A stretch of 64,000 nucleotides of DNA from Sporocytophaga sp. (GCF_017745095.1 NZ_JAGHZZ010000015.1:42600-106599), one strand, 5' to 3'. Positions 33,383-42,901 are shown, counted from the first letter of the stretch. Made by a program: numbers and translations. The notes: generated from the sequence alone by a model not told the origin.

Positions 33383-34885
33383 TCAGTGGAGGTATTCGCT
33401 CCATTCTTTTTCGAAGTAATGAACGATCGCTTGGTTGTTCAGCTTGTTTATCTCTGTTTTTTTCTTCTCCATATCCTTTGGGAAGATCAACATCTGCTGA
33501 AATGTTTCATGATTCAGAAATCTAAGATTAGAGATAAAGTTGTCTGGAATGGAATATTGAGTACCTTTGACAGCGAGTATGTATCCCCAATCACCAAAGG
33601 AAGGAACAAAAGCATGATATGGCAAGGTTTTAAAGCCTACAGACTGTATTGTAGTATCTATGCACCAATAGGAGAGAGGGGCTACGAAAGGAGATGTAGA
33701 CTGAATTACAGCTGCCCCATTTTCTTTTAATGCACGATATATTAATCTGTAAAATGTATCTGTATATAATTTGCCTATTGAATAATTGGAAGGATCAGGA
33801 AAGTCAATGATAATAAAGTCAAACTGACGAGGACTGTTTTCTTTCAGCCATTTAAAGGCATCGGCATTGATTACCTTTACCTTTTTGTCAAGCAGTGAGC
33901 CTTTGTTAAGGTCAAGCAGCATATGGTTGTTTTTGAATAAACTGGTAATAGCTCCATCGAGATCTACCAGAGTTATGGTTTTTATTGTATTATATTTTAA
34001 AAGCTCTCTTACAGCCAAACCATCTCCTCCTCCTAAAACAAGCACATCATTGTGTTCCTGCAAGCCTTGCATTCCCGGATGTACCAGTGCTTCATGGTAT
34101 CTATACTCATCAAAAGAGCTAAATTGAAGATTACCATTTAAAAAGAGTCTTAGCTCTTTTGAATTTTTTGTTAACACTATCCTTTGATAAGGAGATGACT
34201 TGGCATAAATGACCTTATCCGGATAAGACAAGCTTTCTGTAAAGGCCATTATTTTTTCCGAATACACAAATCCTGCAAGCAACAGAATAATTACTGCTAT
34301 AGATTGTGTTTTTAATACCGAAGCCCACTTTACTTCTTTTTCAAACTTAATGCACAATACTGTAGCTACTACCACATTAAGAATGCCGAAGAAAAAAGAG
34401 GTTTTTATCAGTCCCATATAAGGTACAAGAACCAAAGGGAAAATAAGGCTTGCGAGCAATGCACCTATGTAATCGTAGGTGAAAATTTTCGATACAAGAT
34501 CTTCAAACTCAAGCTTGTTCTTGAGAATACGCATGAGTAAAGGTATTTCCAGGCCAACAAGTATACCGGTGAGAGAAACCAGCATATAAAGAAGAAATCT
34601 GAAAGATTCTACTTCTTCAAACAGGAGAAATAAGATAGTTGAGCTTGTTCCTCCTATCAGCCCCACCATTATTTCAAGTTGAATAAACCAAGCCAGCAGG
34701 TTCTTTTTAAAATATTTTGAAAAGAAGGAGCCGATACCCATAGAAAACAGATATACTCCTATGATGGTGGAGAACTGTGTTACAGAATCTCCAAGCAGGT
34801 AACTTGCTAATGTTCCTGCAATTAATTCATATATCAGTCCGCAGGTAGCTACTACAAATACTGACAATAATAGGAAAAACTGCAT
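33383..34885 (-). CDS. Membrane-fused spermidine synthase-like aminopropyltransferase
   Basis: A 500-residue protein. Residues 1-220 form about seven transmembrane helices, starting LLSVFVVATCGLIYELIAG. Residues 240-480 are a Rossmann methyltransferase-like spermidine synthase domain with VLVLGGGDGLAVRELLKY and the acidic motif FIIIDFPDPSNYSIGKLY. Membrane-fused members occur widely and are thought to use decarboxylated SAM or a related donor. It is in one operon with a SpeD homologue, which strengthens a polyamine or novel amine product. Exact substrate unknown. Confidence 0.85.
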   Translation of the reverse strand: MQFFLLLSVFVVATCGLIYELIAGTLASYLLGDSVTQFSTIIGVYLFSMGIGSFFSKYFKKNLLAWFIQLEIMVGLIGGTSSTILFLLFEEVESFRFLLYMLVSLTGILVGLEIPLLMRILKNKLEFEDLVSKIFTYDYIGALLASLIFPLVLVPYMGLIKTSFFFGILNVVVATVLCIKFEKEVKWASVLKTQSIAVIILLLAGFVYSEKIMAFTESLSYPDKVIYAKSSPYQRIVLTKNSKELRLFLNGNLQFSSFDEYRYHEALVHPGMQGLQEHNDVLVLGGGDGLAVRELLKYNTIKTITLVDLDGAITSLFKNNHMLLDLNKGSLLDKKVKVINADAFKWLKENSPRQFDFIIIDFPDPSNYSIGKLYTDTFYRLIYRALKENGAAVIQSTSPFVAPLSYWCIDTTIQSVGFKTLPYHAFVPSFGDWGYILAVKGTQYSIPDNFISNLRFLNHETFQQMLIFPKDMEKKKTEINKLNNQAIVHYFEKEWSEYLH

Positions 34886-34899
34886 GCTACTCTTTCTTG

Positions 34900-35118
34900 T
34901 TAACCATGAATAGCAGAAGCAATGATGATTGCAACAGCGATTATGAAAGCTGCAGCGATGATTGCTAAGGCTTTGTTATGATTTACGATGATCTCTTTCC
35001 ATAAGTTTTCCGGAGTTATTTTCTCAATTACCCAGAAAGAGATTACCAGTATCACAATTCCGATCAGTGAATATAGCACTGAAGCGATGATGTACTTAAT
35101 GTTAAATAATGATTCCAT
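34900..35118 (-). CDS. DUF350 small membrane protein
   Basis: A 72-residue protein with two hydrophobic helices flanking the DUF350 signature EKITPENLWKEIIVNHNKALA. It is half the size of tandem DUF350 proteins such as E. coli YjfL. DUF350 genes recur, from memory, in operons with spermidine synthase-like and DUF4178 proteins. It sits 14 bp before the aminopropyltransferase. Confidence 0.85.
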   Translation of the reverse strand: MESLFNIKYIIASVLYSLIGIVILVISFWVIEKITPENLWKEIIVNHNKALAIIAAAFIIAVAIIIASAIHG

Positions 35119-35133
35119 AATTTTTTTGAAAGT

Positions 35134-35274
35134 TTATTTATGATGTCCTTTTTCTTGTGTTGGTGACCATTTCTCGGAATTAGATCCGAAGAATTTCCAG
35201 CCGGTTAACGCTGCATACACATATACTGAAAGTATGATGCCAAGAATGATCAGATAATTTCTTAAGTTAAACAT
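35134..35274 (-). CDS. 46-residue single-pass membrane peptide
   Basis: A short ORF from ATG at 35274 to TAA at 35134 encodes one N-terminal transmembrane helix (LRNYLIILGMILSVYVYAAL) and a polar tail ending in GHHK. It fills the gap between the DUF4178 and DUF350 genes with 5 and 15 bp spacers, which argues that it is a real gene of the operon. Function unknown. Confidence 0.7.
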   Translation of the reverse strand: MFNLRNYLIILGIILSVYVYAALTGWKFFGSNSEKWSPTQEKGHHK

Positions 35275-35279
35275 ATGTA

Positions 35280-36569
35280 TTATTCATAACTATAAGGTGA
35301 AAAGTCACTGTTCATCCATCTTTGGGCTTCAAAGGAACTTATAGAGATCCAGAGCGCAATAGGAAATATCAAAGCAATCAGCAGAGTTATAAAGAAATTT
35401 GAAAGCATAGATACATCCTGGGTCAGTTTCAGCTGAAAGTATCCAGGACCACCATCCGGAGGAGTTGCAGGGAAAATGTTTAGATGATATTTACCGGCCG
35501 GAATGCTGCTTAAAGTATTGTCCGTATAGTTCTGACCTTCTGACCACGCTTCTCCGCCTTCATATCCTGAATAATATTCAACTCCTTGTTCGAAATGAAA
35601 TTCTTCCCCCGTTTTGTCATTAATAAGAGTAATATCTGCTTCCATCCAGCTATTATGCACCGGAGCAATTAGTTCAACCTGCAGGTTTGATTTTCCGAAC
35701 AAGGTATTTTCAAGTTCAAATGGAGGTGATACTATACCTCCGGCTTGATTTCCTGGAATGTTAAACTGGTCCTTAAAAACAATTTTATCTCTGGCGGAAA
35801 TGGATAAGATTATCTGCAATACTAGCATAGATAGTACAACATAGAGTGTTATTTGTTTTACCTTAGATAAAGAGGCGGCTGATGAATGAAGCTGAGTTGA
35901 ACCTATTCCTGTTTGCTCAGGGAAATGGCTTTGAAGGTTGAACGCTTCTTTGATTTCTTTGGGAGTTATATATCTACCCAAAAACCACGTTTCCTCATTA
36001 GTATCTTTGTCATGAGCAAGGATATGGGGCGGGTTAATATATTCAGTTATAGTGCTAGGATTTTCACTTATATCCCAAGGGAATTCACCTAAAGCATAAT
36101 CTGTTTTTTGTTTATACCGGTTAAAAATTCTATAAGAGTCACCATTAAGATTCACATCGCCTCCTTGAGGCCTTGGACGAAGGATAGTTTGTTCAAAATA
36201 ATTCCAATGGCCTTCATATACGCTTAGAAAGGTGAATCCGTGAATAGGATTGAACAAAGTATATTCATCCCATGCATAGGGTGTATTAGCCTCTCGATAG
36301 TTTGCGAAACCTACTACCTCAAATTTTCTTCCATCTATAGTTCCTTTTGTACCAATCGGAATGTGATTGTGTTTTTTCTTTTCCTTCTTGAAAATCTTAA
36401 TCACTTTCAGATTACCGTTGGCATAAGCAAATAAGCTATGGCATTTCCCGCATGCTATGTTTTTCGTTAGAAGGAAACCTGTAAGCCTTAAGTCAGATCC
36501 ACACTTAGGACACTCTAAAATCTCAGCAGAAGGTAGATTGTTGACGCTATTTATTTCAGATCCATCCAT
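35280..36569 (-). CDS. DUF4178 membrane protein with zinc-ribbon N terminus
   Basis: About 429 residues. A CPKC...CGKC zinc ribbon opens the protein; a DUF4178 beta domain follows (GTKGTIDGRKFEVVGFANY, then LFNPIHGFTFLSVYEGHWNYF). Then come a transmembrane helix, a beta-sandwich-like extracytoplasmic domain and a second C-terminal helix. ATG 36569 is chosen as start because it gives a short overlap with the gene before; an upstream ATG at 36605 would add 12 residues. Its neighbours suggest it is a membrane-anchored sensor or scaffold. Confidence 0.78.
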   Translation of the reverse strand: MDGSEINSVNNLPSAEILECPKCGSDLRLTGFLLTKNIACGKCHSLFAYANGNLKVIKIFKKEKKKHNHIPIGTKGTIDGRKFEVVGFANYREANTPYAWDEYTLFNPIHGFTFLSVYEGHWNYFEQTILRPRPQGGDVNLNGDSYRIFNRYKQKTDYALGEFPWDISENPSTITEYINPPHILAHDKDTNEETWFLGRYITPKEIKEAFNLQSHFPEQTGIGSTQLHSSAASLSKVKQITLYVVLSMLVLQIILSISARDKIVFKDQFNIPGNQAGGIVSPPFELENTLFGKSNLQVELIAPVHNSWMEADITLINDKTGEEFHFEQGVEYYSGYEGGEAWSEGQNYTDNTLSSIPAGKYHLNIFPATPPDGGPGYFQLKLTQDVSMLSNFFITLLIALIFPIALWISISSFEAQRWMNSDFSPYSYE

Positions 36570-37194
36570 TGAGGTTCCTTGTATTTTTGAATGAAAAATC
36601 TTCAAAGTTTAAAAAACGTCCTGAGGAAATTTTAATGTCATTATCCCCGTATATATTGATTATCAAAGATTCAAATTTGTTATTTGAAAGCTCGATGGTT
36701 ATACATTGAGGCTGAAGTATAACAGGTGTCGGAAGATCTCCTTCAGCAGTTATAGACTTCATCTCATATATTCCATTTACGTAAAAGAAATGTTTGGGTG
36801 CTATCTGCAACTCTTTGCCTACTTTCAGATTTCTGAATTTAGCAGGAGAAGCTTCGATCGATAATTCATTTAGTATGGAATATGTACCATAAGATTCTCC
36901 GATTTGAAAGTGTTCACCGTTTGTATATGTGGCGCTCCAAAGATTTCTGTACGAGCTGCTATAAATAATTTGTTGTCTCCCGGTTATGCTGAATTCTTTT
37001 GACTCTGATTTTCCCTCTGTGTGTATTTTCAATGGAGAAACGTCTTCTACTACAGGTCTTAAAGTGCTTATTTTGAGAAAAGTATTATTCGTCAAACAAT
37101 AAAGATTTCTGCATGATGTACAAGCTATTGAAACTGTAATTTTTTTTCTAAAGCTTATAGGATGGCCACAGGTACAGTCGAATTTATCTTCCAT
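36556..37194 (-). CDS. DUF4178 protein, soluble paralogue with zinc ribbon
   Basis: A 212-residue protein with an N-terminal zinc ribbon (CTCG, then CTSC) and a DUF4178 domain around EFSITGRQQIIYSSSYRNLWSA. No membrane segment. It starts 3 bp after the speD-like gene stop and overlaps the following DUF4178 gene. The two DUF4178 proteins probably work as a pair. Confidence 0.75.
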   Translation of the reverse strand: MEDKFDCTCGHPISFRKKITVSIACTSCRNLYCLTNNTFLKISTLRPVVEDVSPLKIHTEGKSESKEFSITGRQQIIYSSSYRNLWSATYTNGEHFQIGESYGTYSILNELSIEASPAKFRNLKVGKELQIAPKHFFYVNGIYEMKSITAEGDLPTPVILQPQCITIELSNNKFESLIINIYGDNDIKISSGRFLNFEDFSFKNTRNLNGWI

Positions 37195-37196
37195 GC

Positions 37197-37550
37197 TTAT
37201 CTTTTGATTTCCTGTACTTTGTAAGATTTTGCTTTGAAAAATAATTTCAGATTCTCAAAAATTTCCCTGGCTTTATAGTCATTTTGTTTTTGGTAATTGG
37301 AGAGGTATATGTCCAATGTGAGTAAGTGGTTTTCAGGCCAGGTATGAATGGAGATGTGTGATTCGGTTAAACAAAGCACACCTGTAAAACCTGAAGGCTC
37401 GAAATTATGAAACACCTGACCAACCTCGGTCAATTCGTATTTTTTTACAAGCTCATTAAGATGTTTTTTCAGGGAAGAGTATTCTTCAAGAAGATAATGT
37501 TCCTCTGTAATGATCTCAGCCAGAATGTGCAAGCCAGGAATGTAACTCAT
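37197..37550 (-). CDS. speD: SpeD-family protein with Ser at the catalytic Cys position
   Basis: A 117-residue homologue of the class 1B S-adenosylmethionine decarboxylase proenzyme. The self-cleavage site is intact: Glu63-Ser64, followed by His69 in SHISIHTWPE, so the pyruvoyl group can form. Twenty residues after Ser64, where the T. maritima enzyme has its catalytic Cys (DVFTC), this protein has Ser84 (DIYLS). That change could alter the proton donor or the substrate; some SpeD homologues are now known to be amino-acid decarboxylases. It heads an eight-gene operon that includes an aminopropyltransferase. Confidence 0.85.
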   Translation of the reverse strand: MSYIPGLHILAEIITEEHYLLEEYSSLKKHLNELVKKYELTEVGQVFHNFEPSGFTGVLCLTESHISIHTWPENHLLTLDIYLSNYQKQNDYKAREIFENLKLFFKAKSYKVQEIKR

Positions 37551-37713
37551 TTATATTAATTGGATTCTAAAATCAGCTAAAGGGATCAGTTTAATAATTG
37601 ATTAATTTTTTTGAAAAATTAACAATATTTAAAAATGATTCGTATTTAAAATTACGAAAAAAATCTATAGTATATTTACGTAAAATTTATTTTTATAATA
37701 GAGGTTTTAAAAA

Positions 37714-38655
37714 ATGGGTAATTCATCATCCAACGTTGCTATTCTGGGAGCATTGGCATCTAATATTGCTGTTGCTGCCACCAAATTCATAGCAGCATAT
37801 TTTACAAGGAGTTCGGCTATGGTATCCGAAGGTATTCACTCACTTGTAGATGCTGCTAATACCTTACTTATTCTTATAGGAAGCAAACGAAGTACCAAAC
37901 AGCCAACTGCCAAACATCCTTTTGGTTATGGCAAGGAAATATATTTTTGGACACTGGTAGTCTCTATCTCTCTGTTTGCAATAGGTGGCGGTATGGCGAT
38001 ATATGAAGGAATAGAACATATGTTGCATCCGGAACCACTTCAAGATGCTTTCTGGAACTATATAGTTCTCGGTTTCTCACTTGTATTTACCGGCATTTCC
38101 TGGGTACTTGCATTTAAAGAATTTTCTAAAACAAAAGGTGAGAAAAGTTTGCTTAATGCTATAACAGATAGCAAAGATCCGGGAGTGTTTGCAATCTTAT
38201 TTGAAGATACTGCTGACCTTCTTGGTCTTGTGATTGCCTTTATCGGTGTGTATCTTGGACATAAACTTAATAACCCATACATAGACGGAGCTTCATCTGT
38301 ATTGATTGGCCTTATACTTGCTTTCACTTCTTTCATGCTTGCTTATGAAAGTAAAGGACTTCTGATAGGTGAAAGTGCTGATCCGTTAATGATTGAAAGT
38401 ATCAGAAAAATCGCTTTGCAGGAGCCTTCTGTAGAAATGGTGAAAACCCCTGTTACCATGCACATGGGACCTCAGGATATCATTCTTGCTTTAGGAGTAA
38501 GTTTTAAGAAAGAACTCAATGCTGAAAGTGTTGCTGAAGCAATTGACAGGATAGAAGTCTCTATCAGAACCAGCTACCCGGAAGTTAAGAAAATCTATAT
38601 TGAAGCAAAATCATTGACATATTTCATGTCTGGGAATGAAAGTGTTAAGTTGTAA
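37714..38655 (+). CDS. Cation diffusion facilitator (CDF) metal transporter
   Basis: A 313-residue CDF family protein with six transmembrane helices. Metal-site motifs are SMVSEGIHSLVDAANT (helix 2; D in SxxSEGxHSxxD) and EDTADLLGLVIAF (helix 5). A cytoplasmic C-terminal ferredoxin-like domain with DIILALGVSFKKELN follows. It exports divalent metals, probably Zn, Fe or Mn, using the proton gradient. It is divergent from the speD operon. Confidence 0.92.
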   Translation: MGNSSSNVAILGALASNIAVAATKFIAAYFTRSSAMVSEGIHSLVDAANTLLILIGSKRSTKQPTAKHPFGYGKEIYFWTLVVSISLFAIGGGMAIYEGIEHMLHPEPLQDAFWNYIVLGFSLVFTGISWVLAFKEFSKTKGEKSLLNAITDSKDPGVFAILFEDTADLLGLVIAFIGVYLGHKLNNPYIDGASSVLIGLILAFTSFMLAYESKGLLIGESADPLMIESIRKIALQEPSVEMVKTPVTMHMGPQDIILALGVSFKKELNAESVAEAIDRIEVSIRTSYPEVKKIYIEAKSLTYFMSGNESVKL

Positions 38656-38757
38656 GGAAAAAGCGTAAAGCTGAAGGCATAAAACTTAAAGTGAAAAGTA
38701 CAAAGTTAAAAGATAACAACTTTCAGCTTTGTGCTTTCCGCTTTCAGCTTAAATCAG
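38656..38757. repeat. Heptad-period repeats, inverted pair (copy 9)
   Basis: An AAAGNNN block (38656-38712) is followed by a CTTTNNN block (38718-38753) in inverse orientation between two convergent genes. The two can pair into a long imperfect hairpin and may act as a two-way terminator. Confidence 0.6.
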
Positions 38758-39311
38758 CATTCTTTAATCACCTTACAAGGCACACCTCCGGCAAATACAT
38801 TAGCTGGGATACTTTTCGTTACAACACTACCTGCACCAATGGTTGTATTATCACCTATTGTTACGCCTTGACAAATAATTGCTCCGCCTCCTATCCATAC
38901 ATTGTTACCTATAGTTATAGGTGCAGCAAGCTCTGGTCCCTTTATGCGTTCTGAAGCTAATAGAGGATGATAGGCCGCATAGATTTGTACGTTTGGCCCC
39001 ATCATGACATTGTCACCGATGGTTATTTTGGCACAATCCAGAATAATGCAGTTGAAATTCATGTAAAGATTTTCACCTACATAAATGTTACTTCCATAAT
39101 CACAGTAGAAAGGCATTTGAACATCAATCTGATTGCCTGTTCCTCCGAAAAGCTCTTTTATTACTTTTGTTCTTTCTTCTATGTTTTCCCATGGGATAGC
39201 ATTGTATCTCATTAGTATTCTACGAGCTCTGTATCTCATCTCTGTTAGTTCCTGATCAGCTGCATTATAGAGCTCGCCATCAAGCATTTTCTGTAGTTCT
39301 GATTTTGCCAT
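38754..39311 (-). CDS. Maa/NodL-type sugar O-acetyltransferase
   Basis: A 185-residue hexapeptide-repeat (left-handed beta helix) acetyltransferase. The N-terminal MAC domain begins KSELQKMLDGELYNAADQEL, and the repeats include GDNVMMGPNVQIYAAYHPLL with the catalytic His of YAAYHP. It transfers acetyl from acetyl-CoA to maltose, galactoside or a similar sugar; the substrate is unknown. The stop lies inside the neighbouring repeat block. Confidence 0.9.
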   Translation of the reverse strand: MAKSELQKMLDGELYNAADQELTEMRYRARRILMRYNAIPWENIEERTKVIKELFGGTGNQIDVQMPFYCDYGSNIYVGENLYMNFNCIILDCAKITIGDNVMMGPNVQIYAAYHPLLASERIKGPELAAPITIGNNVWIGGGAIICQGVTIGDNTTIGAGSVVTKSIPANVFAGGVPCKVIKEC

Positions 39312-39382
39312 TATCGGATGGAGTATTTTTGATTGTATAAAACAGAATTTTGGAGATATGGTTATGGCTTCCTTATGAATAT

Positions 39383-40639
39383 TTACAGATCATTATTGTC
39401 AAGAATTTTATCTGCTGATGAAGGCTTGGAAGCTCCTGTAACCTGAGAACTATAAATCCCAAAATGTCCGGAGAACAAGTAGGAAGTAACACAGGCAATA
39501 CCGGCAAATATCCCGATTTCAGCTCCGAACAGTTCTATAGCCATGAATGTAGTGGCCAAAGGCGTGTTGGCCGCTCCTGCAAATACTGCCGCAAATCCCA
39601 TCCCTGCAAGTAAAGGCATAGGAAGTGGTATGATCAGAGCAAGTGCATTACCAAGGGTTGCTCCTATAAAGAATAGCGGAGTTACTTCTCCCCCTTTAAA
39701 TGCTGCTCCTAACGTAAGTGATGTAAATAAAATTTTCAATGCAAAAGCATAAACAGGAAGTTGTTCTTTGAATGATGCTTCAATTACAGGAATCCCTAGT
39801 CCTATATAATCTGTTGCTCCCAATATCCATACGCCTAATGCAACAACACATCCTCCGATAGCAGGCCTCAATGGAGGGTATTTAATTTTGCCCTTATAAA
39901 AGTTACTTATGAAATGCGTGAAATGAGCAAAGAATTTGCCGGTAAGACCAAATGCTATACCTGCTAATATGCAATATAAAATTATCAGACTGTCAATTTC
40001 AGGAAATGAGATGATTGCATAATGCGTATGTTGAATATTCCATAAATCGCATACATAATCACCGGCAACGGCAGCCATAAAGGAAGGAAAAATAGCACTA
40101 TAACTAAGCTTGCCGATAAAATATACTTCAAGGCCAAAGACTGCTCCAGCAAGTGGCGTACCGAATACAGAAGCAAAACCAGCACTTATACCGCAGATAA
40201 GAATAAGAATTCTGTCTTCCTTAGTAAACTTAAAAATATGATTAAGCTGATCCCCAATGGAGCCTCCCATTTGAACAGCAGTACCTTCACGACCAGCAGA
40301 TCCGCCAAAGAGATGTGTTGCTACAGTTCCGAGTAGTATGAGCGGAGCCATTTTAAAATGAATGACTTTAGTAGGATTATGAATTTCATCGATAAGAAGA
40401 TTGCTGCCTCTTTCTACCTCTTTCCCAAGATAATGATACATAAGACCTATCAATAATCCTCCTAATGGAAGAAGTGCAATGATCCATAAGTGATCTTCTC
40501 TCCAGCTTGTTGCCGCGTCAAGGCTTAATAAGAAGAGAGCTGATGCGCTCCCTGAAAATATTCCAATGATTGAAGCTATCAGAATCCATTTCAGGGTATA
40601 ATTAATTACAGCAAATAATTCTTTGGTACTAAAATTCAT
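39383..40639 (-). CDS. ClC-family chloride channel/antiporter
   Basis: A 418-residue ClC protein with the selectivity motif GSAGREGTAVQMGGSIGD and a KGGEVTPLFFIGATLGN segment. No CBS domains. It probably moves chloride or fluoride in exchange for protons. The gene overlaps nothing and ends 72 bp from the acetyltransferase start. Confidence 0.9.
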   Translation of the reverse strand: MNFSTKELFAVINYTLKWILIASIIGIFSGSASALFLLSLDAATSWREDHLWIIALLPLGGLLIGLMYHYLGKEVERGSNLLIDEIHNPTKVIHFKMAPLILLGTVATHLFGGSAGREGTAVQMGGSIGDQLNHIFKFTKEDRILILICGISAGFASVFGTPLAGAVFGLEVYFIGKLSYSAIFPSFMAAVAGDYVCDLWNIQHTHYAIISFPEIDSLIILYCILAGIAFGLTGKFFAHFTHFISNFYKGKIKYPPLRPAIGGCVVALGVWILGATDYIGLGIPVIEASFKEQLPVYAFALKILFTSLTLGAAFKGGEVTPLFFIGATLGNALALIIPLPMPLLAGMGFAAVFAGAANTPLATTFMAIELFGAEIGIFAGIACVTSYLFSGHFGIYSSQVTGASKPSSADKILDNNDL

Positions 40640-40883
40640 TTAAGCAGTTTTCTATAGTTGAATAAAGCCATTTTTTTAGATTGTAAAAAGGAAAATGCCT
40701 AAATAAACAATAAATTCTGAAATCAATCTTTCCTCTTTAGTTTTGGAAGTATTGCATTTGTCTGATTTATAACCTTCATTGATAGTTCACTTATGTGCCT
40801 GTTGACGAATTTCTTATTATTGTATAGGGTAGGTGTTTTTACTTAGAAGTTAAATTGCTTATTTTGAAAAGAAATTACGATAC

Positions 40884-41558
40884 ATGGATTATAACTTGCA
40901 GCCATTACTGCTATCATTAAAGTTATCTCTCACTACAACACTGTTATTATTTGTGATAGGTGTTCCTATAGCCTATTGGCTTTCTAAAAGCAAAAGCAGT
41001 CTGAAACCTTTTTGGGAAAGTCTGATTAGTTTGCCACTTGTTTTGCCCCCATCAGTATTAGGTTTTTACTTGTTGCTTGCCTTTAGTCCAAATTCTATTT
41101 TTGGAAGATTTCTGAAAGAGCATTTTGATCTTAATCTCATATTTTCATTTGAAGGATTGGTAATTGCATCTGTTATTTATAGTCTGCCTTTTATGGTTCA
41201 TCCTGTGCAGTCAGGGTTTCAGAGCCTTCCAGATTCTTTGAAAGAAGCAGCTTATACACTGGGGATCTCACCCTTAAATACCTTTGTAAGAGTATTACTT
41301 CCAAACATAAGGCCTTCTTTGCTTTCGGGCATAGTATTGAGCTTTGCTCATACAGTTGGTGAGTTTGGAGTTGTACTGATGATTGGCGGAAGTATTCCCG
41401 GAGTAACGAGGGTTGCATCCATTGCTATATATGAAGAGGTAGATAGTATGCATTATGATGTTGCTGATTTCTATGCTAAAGTATTAATCCTGGCTTCTTT
41501 TATCATTCTCTTTTTATTATTCTTGGCTAATAAGAAATACAAAGGAAAAATTATTTGA
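40884..41558 (+). CDS. modB: Molybdate-type ABC transporter permease
   Basis: A 224-residue permease with five or six helices and the EAA loop KEAAYTLGISPLNTFVRVLLP. It belongs to the ModB/CysW family. It overlaps the next gene, an ATPase, by TGATG. No ModA periplasmic binding protein gene lies within 3 kb on either side, so the substrate could be molybdate, tungstate or another oxyanion. Confidence 0.85.
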   Translation: MDYNLQPLLLSLKLSLTTTLLLFVIGVPIAYWLSKSKSSLKPFWESLISLPLVLPPSVLGFYLLLAFSPNSIFGRFLKEHFDLNLIFSFEGLVIASVIYSLPFMVHPVQSGFQSLPDSLKEAAYTLGISPLNTFVRVLLPNIRPSLLSGIVLSFAHTVGEFGVVLMIGGSIPGVTRVASIAIYEEVDSMHYDVADFYAKVLILASFIILFLLFLANKKYKGKII

Positions 41559-42433
41559 TGTATAAGATACAAGTCATTAAAGAATTACATTCTTCTGAAG
41601 GTAAGATGATTCTGGATGTTGATATTTCAGTGAAACAGGGGTCTTTTACTTCTATTGTTGGTAAGTCGGGGGCTGGTAAAACTACTATCCTAAGAATGCT
41701 TGCGGGGCTTGTAAAACCTGATAAAGGAAGCATACATTCTGGTGGAGATGTTTGGTTTGATAGCAATACAAATAAAAACAAGATTCCGCAGGAGAGGTCT
41801 ATTGGTTTTGTCTTTCAGGATTTTGCATTATTTCCCAATATGACTGTTCTCGAAAATCTTAAATGTGTTCAAAGTGAAAAAGATGAGAAGCAGATCAAAG
41901 AATTACTTTCATTGACGGGTTTAACTGCTCTTGCGAGCTGCAGACCAGACTCACTTTCTGGTGGGCAGAAGCAAAGGTTGGCTCTCGCCAGGGCTTTGGT
42001 ACGAAAGCCCAAACTATTGATTCTGGATGAACCATTTTCTGCTATTGACCAGGATACAAGAATAAGACTGCAACAGGAAATTCTTAAAATTCATAAATCA
42101 TATAACCTGACTACTATACTTGTCAGCCATGACCTCACTGAAGTCCTTCGATTAAGTGACTATGTAATTGAAATAGGAAATGGTAAAATTATGAGACAAG
42201 GTAATACTGATTTATTTTTTTCAAATGAAGGTAAAACAGATCAGTTTAGAATGACAGGGCAGGTTGTAGATCTTTTTTATGAAAATGAAAAAAGGTTTGC
42301 GAATGTGATAGTGGGCAATATGCTGATTAAAGTGCGAGTAGAAGATTCTATGGAAGCATTGTTACGTATTGGAGATATTGTGTTGTTATCATTGAACGAT
42401 TTTAATCCGATCATTAAAAAGATAAATACTTAA
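41558..42433 (+). CDS. modC: Molybdate-type ABC transporter ATP-binding protein
   Basis: A 291-residue ATPase with Walker A GKSGAGKT, Q-loop FVFQDFALFPN, signature LSGGQKQRLALARAL, Walker B LLILDEPFSAID and H-loop SHDLTEV. A C-terminal TOBE-like oxyanion domain follows (VVDLFYENEKRFANVIVGN). The ATG at 41558 overlaps the modB stop in a TGATG, so it is preferred over the upstream TTG. ModB and ModC together form the membrane part of the transporter. Confidence 0.88.
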   Translation: MYKIQVIKELHSSEGKMILDVDISVKQGSFTSIVGKSGAGKTTILRMLAGLVKPDKGSIHSGGDVWFDSNTNKNKIPQERSIGFVFQDFALFPNMTVLENLKCVQSEKDEKQIKELLSLTGLTALASCRPDSLSGGQKQRLALARALVRKPKLLILDEPFSAIDQDTRIRLQQEILKIHKSYNLTTILVSHDLTEVLRLSDYVIEIGNGKIMRQGNTDLFFSNEGKTDQFRMTGQVVDLFYENEKRFANVIVGNMLIKVRVEDSMEALLRIGDIVLLSLNDFNPIIKKINT

Positions 42434-42503
42434 AGTTTTTACGAGTACAAACAATTTTCTTTGAATTCAATTCATATTATACAGGTTTATATAAAAATTC
42501 TGT

Positions 42504-42890
42504 ATGCTTAAAGAATTCAAAGAGTTTATTCTTCGCGGAAATGTAATCGATCTAGCTGTAGGTGTAATCATCGGCGCTGCATTTGGAGATGTGGTTAAAT
42601 CTTTGGTAGATGACATCATTATGCCTCCCATAGGATTATTGGTTAAGGGCGTAAATTTTAAAGATCTTAAACTGATTATAGGAGGGGAAACCAGTAATCC
42701 GGTGACTTTTAACTATGGAAATTTCCTTCAGAATGCATTAACGTTTCTAATCACTGCAGCAGCTGTATTTCTTATGGTGAAATTTGTAAATATGCTATAC
42801 AAGAAGAAAGAAGAAAAAGCTTTAGCTGAACCATCCAATGAAGAGATATTATTAACACAGATAAGAGATTTGCTTAAAGAAAGAAAATAA
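42504..42890 (+). CDS. mscL: Large-conductance mechanosensitive channel
   Basis: A 128-residue MscL. It has the N-terminal amphipathic helix MLKEFKEFILRGNVIDLAVGVIIGAAF, the glycine-rich pore helix and the second helix ALTFLITAAAVFLMV. Length and motifs are complete. It protects cells from hypo-osmotic shock. Confidence 0.96.
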   Translation: MLKEFKEFILRGNVIDLAVGVIIGAAFGDVVKSLVDDIIMPPIGLLVKGVNFKDLKLIIGGETSNPVTFNYGNFLQNALTFLITAAAVFLMVKFVNMLYKKKEEKALAEPSNEEILLTQIRDLLKERK

Positions 42891-42901
42891 TAGATCTGTC
42901 T

